A stretch of 64,000 nt of DNA from Cloacimonetes bacterium UBA3541 (lineage in GTDB: Bacteria; Cloacimonadota; Cloacimonadia; Cloacimonadales; Cloacimonadaceae): assembly GCA_002376725.1 (NCBI GenBank), contig DFOM01000025.1:11974-75973 (forward strand). The letters are read 5' to 3'. A model generated the notes under the pieces. The model was not told the DNA's origin. It saw nothing but the letters and a program-made list of their open reading frames with translations, and made no database searches. Below, piece by piece: positions 52,411-62,078 of the stretch. Each line of letters begins with the position of its first letter. Positions within the stretch are counted from its first letter, which is position 1. Both the position numbers and the translations under genes were made by a program.

Positions 52411-53718
52411 TTATACAATATCAAAGATTATCGGCTCTTCGGGAACAGATTGTGAGTGAAAAGTATAAGCTTTTTGGATAAGTTCTACTACTTCCTCACC
52501 TTTAGTTTTGTCATTGCAATGCACTTCTCCCATAGGTTCACCTTTCTCTAGAAAATCACCTATCTTTGGGATAAGAAGAGCTCCTGTGTTATGATCTATG
52601 GAATCAGTTACTTTCATTCTTCCTGCATTGATACGGATAAGAGCATAACCTATAGAACGGCAATTTATATGGGAAATATAACCAGAGATAGGAGCCAGTA
52701 TAGGGAGTTTATATTTTGTCTTACTCAATAGGCTATAATCATCAATCACTAAAGGATTTCCACCTTGAGCCATAATTATTTCTTCAAATTTGTTCAGAGC
52801 ATTTCCGTTTTTGACAGTTTCTTCAATCATAGCAATTGCCTGTTCTTCACTTTCTGCCAGATTGGTGCTTAAAAGTAGTTTAGCAGTAAGCTCGGAAGTT
52901 AATATTTTGGTATCTTTTAATGGATTACCCTTAAGATATTCTATTGCCTCTATCATCTCTAGACCATTACCTACAGCTAGACCGAGAGGAGAATTCATAT
53001 TCGTGAAAGCAACTTTAACTTTTAAACCAAATCTTTCTCCAGTGGAGATAAGCAATTCTGCTAATTCTTGAGCATTTTCTTTATCTGGTATAAAAGCACC
53101 GCTTCCTATTTTGAGATCAATAATCAGATGTTTTGCGCCCTCAGCTATTTTCTTGCTCAAAATGCTGGCAGTTATCAAACCTGGACTTTCAACCGTAGCA
53201 GTAACATCCCGCAATGCGTAAATCTTCTGGTCAGCAGGAACAAGGTCATTGGATTGACCTACAAGAGCACAATTATGTTCTAACACCAGATGGCGAAATT
53301 CTTCTATGCTGAATTGAGTGCGGAAACCAGGGATAGATTCCAGTTTATCTAAAGTGCCACCAGTGTGACCTAAACCTCTTCCTGAAATCATAGGTATAGT
53401 TAATCCGAGAGAAGCTGCAATTGGTGCAAGCATAAGACTAATTTTATCGCCTACTCCTCCAGTGGAATGTTTATCGGCTACTTTTAATTCTGGTGGGAAG
53501 GATATAGTTTTCCCACTTTCAATATAAGTTTTAGTTAGAGCAAAAATCTCTTCTTGTTTGAGTCCCCGAAAATAGATGGCCATCAGCAAAGCACTCATTT
53601 GATAATCAGGAATCTCTCCTGTTAAAAAACCAGTTAACAGATATCTTATTTGGTCTTCATTTAATTCTTTCCCATTTCTTTTAGCTAAAATAAGTTCTAC
53701 CGGATTATATTTTATCAT
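52411..53718 (-). CDS. deoA: pyrimidine-nucleoside / thymidine phosphorylase
   Basis: 435 residues. Phosphorolysis of thymidine, uridine or deoxyuridine to base and (deoxy)ribose-1-phosphate. Motifs: DKHSTGGVGDKISLMLAPIAASLGLTIPMISGRGLGHTGGTLDKLESIPGF is the whole family signature; also SKKIAEGAKHLIIDLKIGSGAF and the C-terminal domain with GYISHINCRSIGYALIRINAGR. Could be the low-specificity Pdp form. GAGGA site; 10 bases behind a phnE-like permease gene. Confidence 0.95.
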   Translation of the reverse strand: MIKYNPVELILAKRNGKELNEDQIRYLLTGFLTGEIPDYQMSALLMAIYFRGLKQEEIFALTKTYIESGKTISFPPELKVADKHSTGGVGDKISLMLAPIAASLGLTIPMISGRGLGHTGGTLDKLESIPGFRTQFSIEEFRHLVLEHNCALVGQSNDLVPADQKIYALRDVTATVESPGLITASILSKKIAEGAKHLIIDLKIGSGAFIPDKENAQELAELLISTGERFGLKVKVAFTNMNSPLGLAVGNGLEMIEAIEYLKGNPLKDTKILTSELTAKLLLSTNLAESEEQAIAMIEETVKNGNALNKFEEIIMAQGGNPLVIDDYSLLSKTKYKLPILAPISGYISHINCRSIGYALIRINAGRMKVTDSIDHNTGALLIPKIGDFLEKGEPMGEVHCNDKTKGEEVVELIQKAYTFHSQSVPEEPIIFDIV

Positions 53719-53728
53719 CGTTTCCTCC

Positions 53729-54703
53729 TCAATTCGTTACCAATTTTTCTCTTAAATAGCCGCTAAATATATCCATAACCCAAACTACTAATGCTATTAA
53801 CCAGATGATTAGTCCAACATTTCTCCAAGCAAGCATTTGCTGCTGTTGATTTAATGCCAGTCCTATACCGCCACCACCAACAAATCCTACCACGGTAGCC
53901 ATTCGTACATTCATATCCCAGCGGTAAATAGTAAAGGCAAGATAAGGAGAAAGTATCTGAGGTGTAACAGCATAACGCCAAACTTGAAGCGTGGAGGCTC
54001 CGGTAGCAACAATAGCTTCTACCGGTCCTGGATCTATGCTTTCAATCTGTTCTGAATAAAGTTTTACTAAAGCTGCAATGGAATGTATCCACAAAGCAAG
54101 CATTCCTGCGAAAGGACCAATTCCTACCCAAACACAAAATATGATTGCCCAAACTAAGGCTTCTATAGAACGAACAATAGTAGTGATTGTCCTGATTATA
54201 TAATAAACAAACCTTCCCGGAATAGTTGAATACATTAAATTTTTTGCTGCAAAAAAACTTAGGATAAAAGCAAAAGGTACAGCAAAAACGGTAGCTAAAA
54301 GAGCAAGATACACCGTTTCCATTAATGCTGCTAGCATCGGAACTAACTCTTTAAAATTAGGGTTAAAAAGGCCCTGAACTATGTTTTTTGCATTATCTGC
54401 CTGGGTGAAAAATGCAATCGGCCTGACCTCAACAATTATCCAGCCTACTATTATACTGAAAATTACTACCGCCCAGATTTCCCCTTTCCAAAACCAACCC
54501 TTAATTTCTCTATCAGGATTTGCAATTTTAGCGCCAAAACTACTTTGCTGTAATCCAAATACAAGTCCAAGAACAACTGGTAGCCCAAAGATTAACAATT
54601 CGGGGAAAGTATAGTAATAAAGACGATAAACCATCCACGCAATACAACCCCACAAATATTGCCAGAGCAAATATTCAGCCAAAAAGGATTTCAATTTATT
54701 CAT
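53729..54703 (-). CDS. phnE: phosphonate-type ABC permease (PhnE-like)
   Basis: 324 residues with about seven membrane helices. C-terminal half has the PhnE/BPD permease loop EAIVATGASTLQVWRYAVTPQILSPYLAFTIYRWDMNVRMATVVGFVGGGGIGLAL, matching the phosphonate permease family. N-terminal ~100 residues carry an extra pair of helices. No phnC ATPase or phnD binding protein is in the window, so it is either an orphan or its partners lie elsewhere. A weak ribosome site. It precedes deoA by 10 bases: salvage of nucleosides or phosphonate-like substrates is a loose guess. Confidence 0.85.
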   Translation of the reverse strand: MNKLKSFLAEYLLWQYLWGCIAWMVYRLYYYTFPELLIFGLPVVLGLVFGLQQSSFGAKIANPDREIKGWFWKGEIWAVVIFSIIVGWIIVEVRPIAFFTQADNAKNIVQGLFNPNFKELVPMLAALMETVYLALLATVFAVPFAFILSFFAAKNLMYSTIPGRFVYYIIRTITTIVRSIEALVWAIIFCVWVGIGPFAGMLALWIHSIAALVKLYSEQIESIDPGPVEAIVATGASTLQVWRYAVTPQILSPYLAFTIYRWDMNVRMATVVGFVGGGGIGLALNQQQQMLAWRNVGLIIWLIALVVWVMDIFSGYLREKLVTN

Positions 54704-55144
54704 ATAATTTACATTATTGAAAATGCTTACTAAGTCAAGAATTTTTTATCCAAGTTAGTCTTGAAGATTAATTCAGCAAATGAGTTTGAATATACTCTTA
54801 TTTTTATAATTAAACCGAAGTCATTTCTTTTTGCTATTTTATTTCCTTAACCTTCTTGATAAAGAAGTGACATACTCTTTAGTGGAGAGATCCTATGCGA
54901 ATACAGAGTATCTAATTGATTTATAAATAATTATTAGATATAGGATAATAGTTTTCTTCGTCTATCTAGCTCCGCCGGAAACCATTCTATTTAAACGATT
55001 AAGTCTGGAGATTTTATAGAATCTTGGAAAAGCATATGGTTTTGCGAGATGGGGCTATCTCTCACTCCCTGAACGAAGCTTGATGACTTTAAATTTACTT
55101 TGATAATCTGACATTAATTTTATCAGGGCTTTTTTTGGCTTATA
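54704..55144. other. 440-base gap without genes
   Basis: Between two reverse-strand genes. No gene or clear remnant. On the plus strand CCCTGA (near 55068) can pair with TCAGGG (near 55124) and a run of seven T follows, but no forward gene ends there. A short GC-richer patch (CTCCGCCGGAAACC) is at ~54967. Confidence 0.4.
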
Positions 55145-57667
55145 CTATTCAGGTAAACGCTCCCATAGCCCTTCATAATATTGCCATAACCCTTTCTGAT
55201 TAAAGAGAGTAATGGTCCTAAAACGATTGTGTGCATCCTGTTTTACCAGCTGTTGCCAAAATGGGTTAACAACATAATGTTCTATAGGTTGAGGTGATGA
55301 TTCATATCCCAGCCAGAGAAAATTTTTGCCTGTAGAACGAATTTTATCAGCCAGACGGATGCTATTTTCTTGGTCATAATTTCCAATAAGAATAACCTGA
55401 TAGCCAGAGCTGTCTATTTCTTTTATGAGCGATTGCATTTCTGTAGGGAGATTTTCACTCCACTGACGAGGATAATTTCGGCAGATAAGGTTTATATACA
55501 AACTATCGCGATCAGTTAAATTTAGAAATTTCATCTGAAAAGCGGTTTGAGCGTCTGAAATTCTATATCCTGCTTGAAGATAATAAATTCCTTTAGGCAC
55601 AGTAATAGAGAGCAGACCAGGTTCATCTTCAGAAAAATATTGATCCAACCAGTAGAATACTCCATCCTGATAACGAGTTAAATTAACAGCCTCGGATAGT
55701 CCGGTTATAGGAACGCCATTTTCATCTAGGAGAGAAATAACCAATTCTGTGCAAGCTGTGTAATCTTTAGTATCCAATTGTGGTTCATTCTTATTTAAAT
55801 CATAGTAACCCCAGTCACCATCGTCAAACTGGATAAATATAAGATCGGGTTGACGGGAAAAATAAGCTGGTATGTTGTTAGCTCGTGCCATATTTACTGA
55901 CATCATTCTGTATTGTAGAGGAGTTAAATATTTTTGTTTAATGGCAATATCAAGAGGAAGCAAACCATTTAAAGCTTTAGAAGAGTTAATCTTATAATGT
56001 TTTGTCAGCCATAAGGAAGCGGAATTCATTCTTTCTAAGCGAGAATTTCCTTTCTGATAAAAGAATTCAGGATATAATTGAGGATTTCTTCTGCTATATT
56101 TCACAGGTTGTGGGAGCTCCTCATAAAAGACAGTTGGTGCCAAAACAGGAGCTAATTCTGAACTTGTTTTTCCTTGACCATCTATCTTCAGGAAAAAGTT
56201 ATAGAGTGCCATTATTTGATTAGAATTCGCTTGCCAGAGGAATTTGGGGTCAAAATCTTCTGAAATCAGGAAGTTCAGGAATTCTCTTTTAGGGTTAGGA
56301 TAGTGAAACCAAAAATCTTTGAAAGAAGCATAATTTCCTCGAGAAACGATTGCTGCTGAACGCAAAAGTGTATCTGCAAAAGCCAAATAACGGTCTTGAA
56401 AGCGTTGCTCCCGACGATTCCATTTAGCTTTTGCAAGTTCCACATTGTTAATCCATTCTTCTGGAGCATTTTTCCAAGTAAAATTACCAGTAGGATAAAA
56501 GAGCATTTCATCTTGATCAGAGAAGGGTTCTTCCTTTAGTATTAGTTCATAAGAAAGTTCCCTTTCTTCGCTGGAAGGGACTAATGCTATAGTGTGTTTA
56601 TTTCCATTGTCTGCCACAAGATAAAAAGCACCTTGTCCCACGCTTAGCTCCAATTGCCCATTATCATCTGTTTGAACATAAATCAGGGAACGTAAAGTGC
56701 CGGAATTGAATACTAGAAAGCCCACGATTGTTTCGGGAAGAGGTTTTCCTTGCTCATCCAGAGTTTTTAATTTGAGAATACGGGTATGTTCTTTAGCATA
56801 AATAGGAGTGGAATTAATTATGCATTCATAGCGTCCCTGAATTAAAACTTCATCTTCTAAAGCGGGAAGAGTGCCTTCAGAAAGGATAAGCACAGTTTTA
56901 TTAATTAAGCCACTAAACCAGGTTTGATCAGGGAAATATGCAGCATCCATATCTCCGGTATAGTGCCAGGCACCCTCAATCCATACTTCTGCCCAAGCAT
57001 GATTATTATCTGTATGAGGCCACCAGGGTACACTTGCCGGACGAGCCGGTAAACCTACAGTTCTGGCAGCAGCAATAAACAATATCTGCATCTCCTCACA
57101 TCTACCAAGAAAACTTTTTTGGGTGATATCCAATGGAGATTGATCTCTTCCTGAAGTAGGTTGAAATTTTAAACGAGAAACGCACCATAAAGAAACAGCC
57201 CTATACAGTTCCAAGTCATTTTTTGCATTTGTTAGAACTTCTCTTAAACCGTCTCTTAGGAATTCTGCTCTATAGGGTGTTATTCTCTCATCAGCTACAG
57301 TTTGATGGGCTACATAAGACAAAAAGAATTCAGGAGAAAGTTTAGTTCCATATGTATTTAGATAGGAACGAATTTGTAAATAATTGCTTAAAACATCTTC
57401 TGGATTTGCAATTTGTAAGTTAGCATCGCTTTCATATGCAATTAAGTAGGACATTATAATATCGTCCTGTTCTTTTAATAACTTTTTATAGGCTCTACGG
57501 CTATTGTGTTCCAATTTTTGAAGATTGGAGAAGGCAAGTTTATTCATCCTTTTATAAAGGAGAGGATTACCGGTAGATGTAAACTCAGCCGGTAAGAATG
57601 AGGCATAGAGGCTTGAAAAACCCAACACCATAGAACATATAATGATTAGTATTTTAAACTTTTTCAT
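55145..57667 (-). CDS. exported transglutaminase-like protein
   Basis: 840 residues from ATG 57667, chosen for a clean signal peptide (1-22, LYASF) and GAGGAGT 6 bases upstream. Transglutaminase-like core at ~180-300: FLGRCEEMQILFIAAARTVGLPARPA (Cys), NNHAWAEVWIEG (His) and WHYTGDMD (Asp) form the catalytic triad. Then Ig-like domains, and a C-terminal thioredoxin-like part ~740-840 with VILIGNYDQENS. Probably acts on proteins or peptidoglycan outside the cell, as peptidase or hydrolase. It directly follows the C25 peptidase gene (37 bases). Confidence 0.82.
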   Translation of the reverse strand: MKKFKILIIICSMVLGFSSLYASFLPAEFTSTGNPLLYKRMNKLAFSNLQKLEHNSRRAYKKLLKEQDDIIMSYLIAYESDANLQIANPEDVLSNYLQIRSYLNTYGTKLSPEFFLSYVAHQTVADERITPYRAEFLRDGLREVLTNAKNDLELYRAVSLWCVSRLKFQPTSGRDQSPLDITQKSFLGRCEEMQILFIAAARTVGLPARPASVPWWPHTDNNHAWAEVWIEGAWHYTGDMDAAYFPDQTWFSGLINKTVLILSEGTLPALEDEVLIQGRYECIINSTPIYAKEHTRILKLKTLDEQGKPLPETIVGFLVFNSGTLRSLIYVQTDDNGQLELSVGQGAFYLVADNGNKHTIALVPSSEERELSYELILKEEPFSDQDEMLFYPTGNFTWKNAPEEWINNVELAKAKWNRREQRFQDRYLAFADTLLRSAAIVSRGNYASFKDFWFHYPNPKREFLNFLISEDFDPKFLWQANSNQIMALYNFFLKIDGQGKTSSELAPVLAPTVFYEELPQPVKYSRRNPQLYPEFFYQKGNSRLERMNSASLWLTKHYKINSSKALNGLLPLDIAIKQKYLTPLQYRMMSVNMARANNIPAYFSRQPDLIFIQFDDGDWGYYDLNKNEPQLDTKDYTACTELVISLLDENGVPITGLSEAVNLTRYQDGVFYWLDQYFSEDEPGLLSITVPKGIYYLQAGYRISDAQTAFQMKFLNLTDRDSLYINLICRNYPRQWSENLPTEMQSLIKEIDSSGYQVILIGNYDQENSIRLADKIRSTGKNFLWLGYESSPQPIEHYVVNPFWQQLVKQDAHNRFRTITLFNQKGLWQYYEGLWERLPE

Positions 57668-57704
57668 AGTAAACTCCTCTATTAATACAAATTTTGAGAA
57701 GATT

Positions 57705-60467
57705 TCATAAGCAAAGCTTGAGTATTTTTCCCTGTTGATGACCCTGAGCATTTTCCATTCGCCATAGATAAATACCTGATGGAACAGGTTTTCCTTGATA
57801 ATCACATCCGTCCCAGAAGATATTATGTTTTCCTGCTGGTAAGGCTCCAGACTGAATAGTTTTAATCTTTTGACCACGAAGATTGAAGATCTGTATTTGC
57901 GTCTTGGTAGCTGTTTTAGTCTCTAAACAAAAGTTAATTTGTAAAGCAAAGGGATTGGGCATAGTTATTACCCTAGAAATAGAAGGAGTAATTATAGGAT
58001 CAGAACAGAGAGTAGGTAATAAGTTCAGAACATCAAGTGTATCCAGAATAACGGTAATCATATCGTTAATTCCATATTCCCCCTCTTCTATAGCAGAAAG
58101 AGCAAAAGAAGAAGCAATAGTGCGATAGCTACCATTGCTATTATATATACCGATAGGGAAATTTGGGTTAATAGTATTAGAGGTAAAAAATAGTTGAGTA
58201 GCTGTATCAGGATAGGGGAATAAAGCGGTAGTCCAAGGGTCATTTTGGTTGTATTGCCAGATCATAGAAAGTCCATTGTTATCATATCTTATTGCTTCTA
58301 TATAGGCAAGTGCATTAACTGGACAAATAGCTCCAAACTTAGTCCATAAATCAGAATCGGAATCCCAGGGCATATCACCTTCCAGATAGATTTTTCCACC
58401 ATTTTCCAGATAGTCATTAAGAAGATTATATTCTAAACTTCCTAAAGAGGGAATAAAAGTTTCCGTTCCCCAACCCATAAGACAGAAGATAGCTTCAAAA
58501 CCGTTGATGTAATCATAATCAGGAATAAGTTTATCAGTATATACTACATTAAAATGTCCTAACTCGTTTAAAGCGTTAACAATAGGTAATCCTTCTTGTG
58601 AATTTGGTTCATAAACAAGGATTTCTCCGATTGGAGGGCTTTGATTGTTTTGATGATATACGGCTGGATCCCCGAAAAGCATATAGGTATAAACATTTTG
58701 AAGTTCAGGATAGATTATACCGCCACTATCCACGGGATCACCAAATAGATAATATTGTGTATGTAAAAAATTAGCAAAGGCAAGAGAAGCTCCAACTGAC
58801 ATATGATTTCTAGCCAGATTTTCCAGGAAGTGATAATTATAGGAACTCAATCCGCCCCATCCGGGATTTTCCCAACCTACTTTATACCAGCCAGTACGAG
58901 TGGCAGCGCAAACATTAACTGCTTTTTTCCGTAAGGCATATTCGGCTAAACAAGAATAATCATTATCCAGCATACCGTTATTGCAGGAAGCAGCAAATAG
59001 AATCAAACCATCTTGATTGGTAAGATTATCAAAAGTCTCACGATCAACCAGATCATACCAGTTCATTTCCCAGCCGTCAGGAAGATTATTTCCATTATCA
59101 TCACTCATCCATACTTTTCGTGAAGAACTGACGGAAGAACCGTGGGCACTCCAATTCAAGATGCCATAGCTGGTAGTATTCAATTGATTTTTTAGGAGAT
59201 TATAATCTAAATCAAGGTCAGAGGATAGAGAAGGAAGATAACCTTCATGTTCATACATTGTAGTGCATTGATAATCATTCAGAGCTGTTGTTCTAGCATA
59301 TTCCATAAATACTGCACCGTCTGTTTGTAAAAATACGGTTTCTGGTTCTCCAGCATAATTTAAATAAGCGGCCGGAAGTAAAGCTTTTTTCTTCCAGCTT
59401 GCATTACTCTCATCAAAATTAATAGTACGATTAACTATTTGCGAAACATAATTTGTATTATTGGTAGAGATGCGTCCAACAAAAACCTCGGGAGTGAAAT
59501 CACAGAGGTAGTCTTGGATTCCATCTCCAGAAGAATATTCACCCAAACGCCCATCACTATCTGTATCTATGATGCTGCTTAAATCACTATAATAAAAATC
59601 GGAGGGAACAGTTTCGTTGCCATCTGGTTCAGGAGTAAGGTACATCACAGGAATGGTATCATAATCCCCAACTAAAAGAAGATAGGTAAAAGGATGTGCA
59701 TAGTATTGAGAGATAAGATAATTTCTCAGCTTTTCTCCAGGGGAATATCCTGGACTGGAAGCTAAAATAGAGTTAATATTAGCATAAGAAGTGATTAATC
59801 CTTGTGATTGATGATAAAACTCCAGAGGAGCTAGCGAAGAATATAAAGTTGGTGTAGTGACTATTAAGTAGTCATAATCTTTAGAGTAATGATTAGTATA
59901 ATACTTGAGTAAATCTTGAGGATTAACAAAGAACCAGTTAATTAATTCATTGCTTTTTGATAAAGAACCAAGAATAGGAGGTATTCTATGGGATTTTGAG
60001 ATAGAGTTGGAGTTCCAAGTTAGAGTTAATTTTAAAGATGAACATATTTGCCAAGAAACTCCATCATAGATAGCAGGTAAAGCAGAAAAAGAGGCAAAAG
60101 AAATATCACCCCATTTCTTTATTCCTAGATATATTAGCATTGGAGCAGATGGATAATAATCATAAGAGTAGAGGAAATGCTCTCCATCACTAAAAGGTGA
60201 ATTGATAACAGGAGGAGGGGCACTAACATCTTCTAGAGCAGAAAACTCAAAGCTATAGGATAAATCTACAGCATCAGGAGGGAGTATAATATTTAAGTTT
60301 TTAAATGGTAGTTGAGGAGTTCCTGGAGCAGATAAAGTTCCCCAACCAGTGGGTTTTTGTGGGGCAAAAAGGCCCAGCTCAGAGAAATTTATGTTTAAAG
60401 ATAATTCTGTAGCAAAAAGCATAAAAGGTAAAAAAAATATAATGAGGGAAAATAATCTTCTATTCAT
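57705..60467 (-). CDS. gingipain-type C25 cysteine peptidase with type IX-like tail
   Basis: 920 residues from ATG 60467: clean signal peptide (1-18) and AAGGAA 8 bases upstream; it overlaps the stop of the AlkD-like gene. Pro-domain to ~190, peptidase C25 catalytic region ~200-600 with DYLIVTTPTLYSSLAPLEFY, the catalytic His in ILNWSAHGSSVSS and Cys in LFAASCNNG, and YMLFGDPAV. Then a beta domain with EGDMPW, and the C-terminal sorting domain with NPFALQINFCLE, GQKIKTIQ, GTKHNIFWDG-like and SGIYLWRME. Exported protease of the gingipain type, likely moved by the type IX system. No clear Arg/Lys preference can be read. Confidence 0.9.
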   Translation of the reverse strand: MNRRLFSLIIFFLPFMLFATELSLNINFSELGLFAPQKPTGWGTLSAPGTPQLPFKNLNIILPPDAVDLSYSFEFSALEDVSAPPPVINSPFSDGEHFLYSYDYYPSAPMLIYLGIKKWGDISFASFSALPAIYDGVSWQICSSLKLTLTWNSNSISKSHRIPPILGSLSKSNELINWFFVNPQDLLKYYTNHYSKDYDYLIVTTPTLYSSLAPLEFYHQSQGLITSYANINSILASSPGYSPGEKLRNYLISQYYAHPFTYLLLVGDYDTIPVMYLTPEPDGNETVPSDFYYSDLSSIIDTDSDGRLGEYSSGDGIQDYLCDFTPEVFVGRISTNNTNYVSQIVNRTINFDESNASWKKKALLPAAYLNYAGEPETVFLQTDGAVFMEYARTTALNDYQCTTMYEHEGYLPSLSSDLDLDYNLLKNQLNTTSYGILNWSAHGSSVSSSRKVWMSDDNGNNLPDGWEMNWYDLVDRETFDNLTNQDGLILFAASCNNGMLDNDYSCLAEYALRKKAVNVCAATRTGWYKVGWENPGWGGLSSYNYHFLENLARNHMSVGASLAFANFLHTQYYLFGDPVDSGGIIYPELQNVYTYMLFGDPAVYHQNNQSPPIGEILVYEPNSQEGLPIVNALNELGHFNVVYTDKLIPDYDYINGFEAIFCLMGWGTETFIPSLGSLEYNLLNDYLENGGKIYLEGDMPWDSDSDLWTKFGAICPVNALAYIEAIRYDNNGLSMIWQYNQNDPWTTALFPYPDTATQLFFTSNTINPNFPIGIYNSNGSYRTIASSFALSAIEEGEYGINDMITVILDTLDVLNLLPTLCSDPIITPSISRVITMPNPFALQINFCLETKTATKTQIQIFNLRGQKIKTIQSGALPAGKHNIFWDGCDYQGKPVPSGIYLWRMENAQGHQQGKILKLCL

Positions 60468-61272
60468 TATTGGGTTCCTTATGTCTTTTTTTCTTATTAT
60501 AATTAGAGCGAGACTTATATCCTTTCTTGATATAGGGTCTATGAATGTTATTTTTCCTATCTTTGTAATTCTTCCCCGTAGCATACTGGATTATTATAGG
60601 GTCAGCAGAATCTTTGTTTTGAGTAATAAAATCAGCTATTTCTTGAGGATACGATTCGCTAAGTTCACGCAATAACCAGCCTATACCTTGTTGTACACAA
60701 CGAGCTTTATCTTGCATAATAGGACGAATGAAATCCAATATTTCTTGTACAGGAAGATGTTCCTTTTGATAGAGCATAGTAACCACAGCCACTCGTCTGG
60801 TCCATTTACTTTCCGAATTCAACCAGCTGGCAAAATCATCCATTGAAGCTATTTCTAGTTCTAAAAGCACAGGCGTAATCTTGGTGGCAATTAAATCAGA
60901 ATGGGTCCAATTTTCCACAACTTCATCCAGACAATGTTTCATCTCTTCATAAACCCGACGATTAAATCGTGAGCTATGTTTTTTTAATAAGAAAATAGCT
61001 AAAGTTCCAAATTCGTATTTTCCAGTGGCAAAGAAGGGATATGCCAATTCAGCCAGTTCAGTAACGGAAGGCTGGAATGTGGATAAAATATTATTACGCA
61101 ATTCTTTAATCTGATATTCATCTAAACCGAAAGCATCATAACCTTCCATATTATAGCGAGAATTTTTATAGACTAAGCTGGGGTTTTCATGGGCAAAGAA
61201 ATAGGATTCACAATAGTTGAAAATTTCTGCTTGTCGCGGAGTTAGTTGTGTTCGGGCTAAAAGTAGTGTCAT
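60460..61272 (-). CDS. AlkD-like DNA alkylation-repair HEAT protein
   Basis: 270 residues, all-helical. Family landmarks of DNA-alkylation-repair proteins: WTHSDLIATKI (sequence just before the substrate region), FASWLNSESKWTRRVAVVTML, IQQGIGWLLRELSESYP. AlkD-type enzymes remove bulky or cationic alkyl bases without flipping. The WLLRE motif Asp/Trp of AlkD cannot be fully confirmed. A basic tail of ~40 residues (KKGYKSRSNYNKKKRHK) is extra. Overlaps the C25 peptidase gene by 8 bases. Confidence 0.85.
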   Translation of the reverse strand: MTLLLARTQLTPRQAEIFNYCESYFFAHENPSLVYKNSRYNMEGYDAFGLDEYQIKELRNNILSTFQPSVTELAELAYPFFATGKYEFGTLAIFLLKKHSSRFNRRVYEEMKHCLDEVVENWTHSDLIATKITPVLLELEIASMDDFASWLNSESKWTRRVAVVTMLYQKEHLPVQEILDFIRPIMQDKARCVQQGIGWLLRELSESYPQEIADFITQNKDSADPIIIQYATGKNYKDRKNNIHRPYIKKGYKSRSNYNKKKRHKEPNNE

Positions 61273-61331
61273 AGTAATCTCTGTCTTTATAATGAAAAAC
61301 TATATAAAACTATAGTTAGTATGTCCTTTAA

Positions 61332-62078
61332 TTATTTAGACTCAATATATGTTTGGTTTATTTCATTTTTTTCATATCCAAGACCCTTACCAGTAATAAG
61401 TACATTCCATCTATTAAACATCTGTTTTAAGCGATAGACCATCATTTTGGTGGGGTTAAGCTGTGCCAACACTTTACCTAAGAAATTATCCCAATTGATA
61501 GTTTCTTTGCGTTGAAAGAATCCAGTATTTCGCATCACCTTTAACATATAAGCTTTAATATTATCAAGTTCAATTCCGCTAACTGTATTGATTTTTATGA
61601 CATGGTCATCAGTAAGATGCAGACGATATATTTCCCAAAGAGCAATGGTGACAGCTTGAGCCAGATTTATAGAAGGGAATTCAGGATTCGTTGAAATATG
61701 GCAACGCAAAGGACAAAGTGCTGCTTCTTCATCAGTAAGTCCAAAAGTTTCTCTTCCAAAAACTAAACCTATCTCAAGTTGGGGTATTTTAGCACAATAC
61801 TGAGCAGCAGTAATAGGAGTGTAGTCCACAGGTTTTAGTTTGCCAGTGCGGCGAGAATAAGCTATTACACGGTCTAAATCTGATATGGCATCTTTTAATG
61901 AAGGGTAGATTTGGGCCTCTAGTAAAAGATCTTCCGAGTGCATAGCCAGATAGAAATCGTTTCTTTTCGGTATAGCACCGACAATACGTAAACTGGAAAA
62001 TTCCAGATTGTGCATAATTCTAGCTATAGCACCTACATTTCCTTCATAAATGGGTTCAACTAATATGATATGAATCAT
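61332..62078 (-). CDS. trmJ: TrmJ-type SpoU rRNA/tRNA methyltransferase
   Basis: 248 residues, the TrmJ length. SPOUT fold knot: LVEPIYEGNVGAIARIMHNLEFSSLRIVG at the start, GLVFGRETFGLTDEEAALCP and ISTNPEFPSINLAQAVTIALWEIYR at the SAM-binding knot. Modifies ribose at position 32 of tRNA (Cm32/Um32) in characterised members. Overlaps the HEAT gene upstream by 4 bases. Confidence 0.88.
   Translation of the reverse strand: MIHIILVEPIYEGNVGAIARIMHNLEFSSLRIVGAIPKRNDFYLAMHSEDLLLEAQIYPSLKDAISDLDRVIAYSRRTGKLKPVDYTPITAAQYCAKIPQLEIGLVFGRETFGLTDEEAALCPLRCHISTNPEFPSINLAQAVTIALWEIYRLHLTDDHVIKINTVSGIELDNIKAYMLKVMRNTGFFQRKETINWDNFLGKVLAQLNPTKMMVYRLKQMFNRWNVLITGKGLGYEKNEINQTYIESK

Noticed and set aside
55060..55140. 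Forward-strand hairpin plus seven T as terminator of an unseen forward gene or small RNA
   Set aside because: Stem is only six pairs with a loop over 50 bases and no promoter or gene precedes it.
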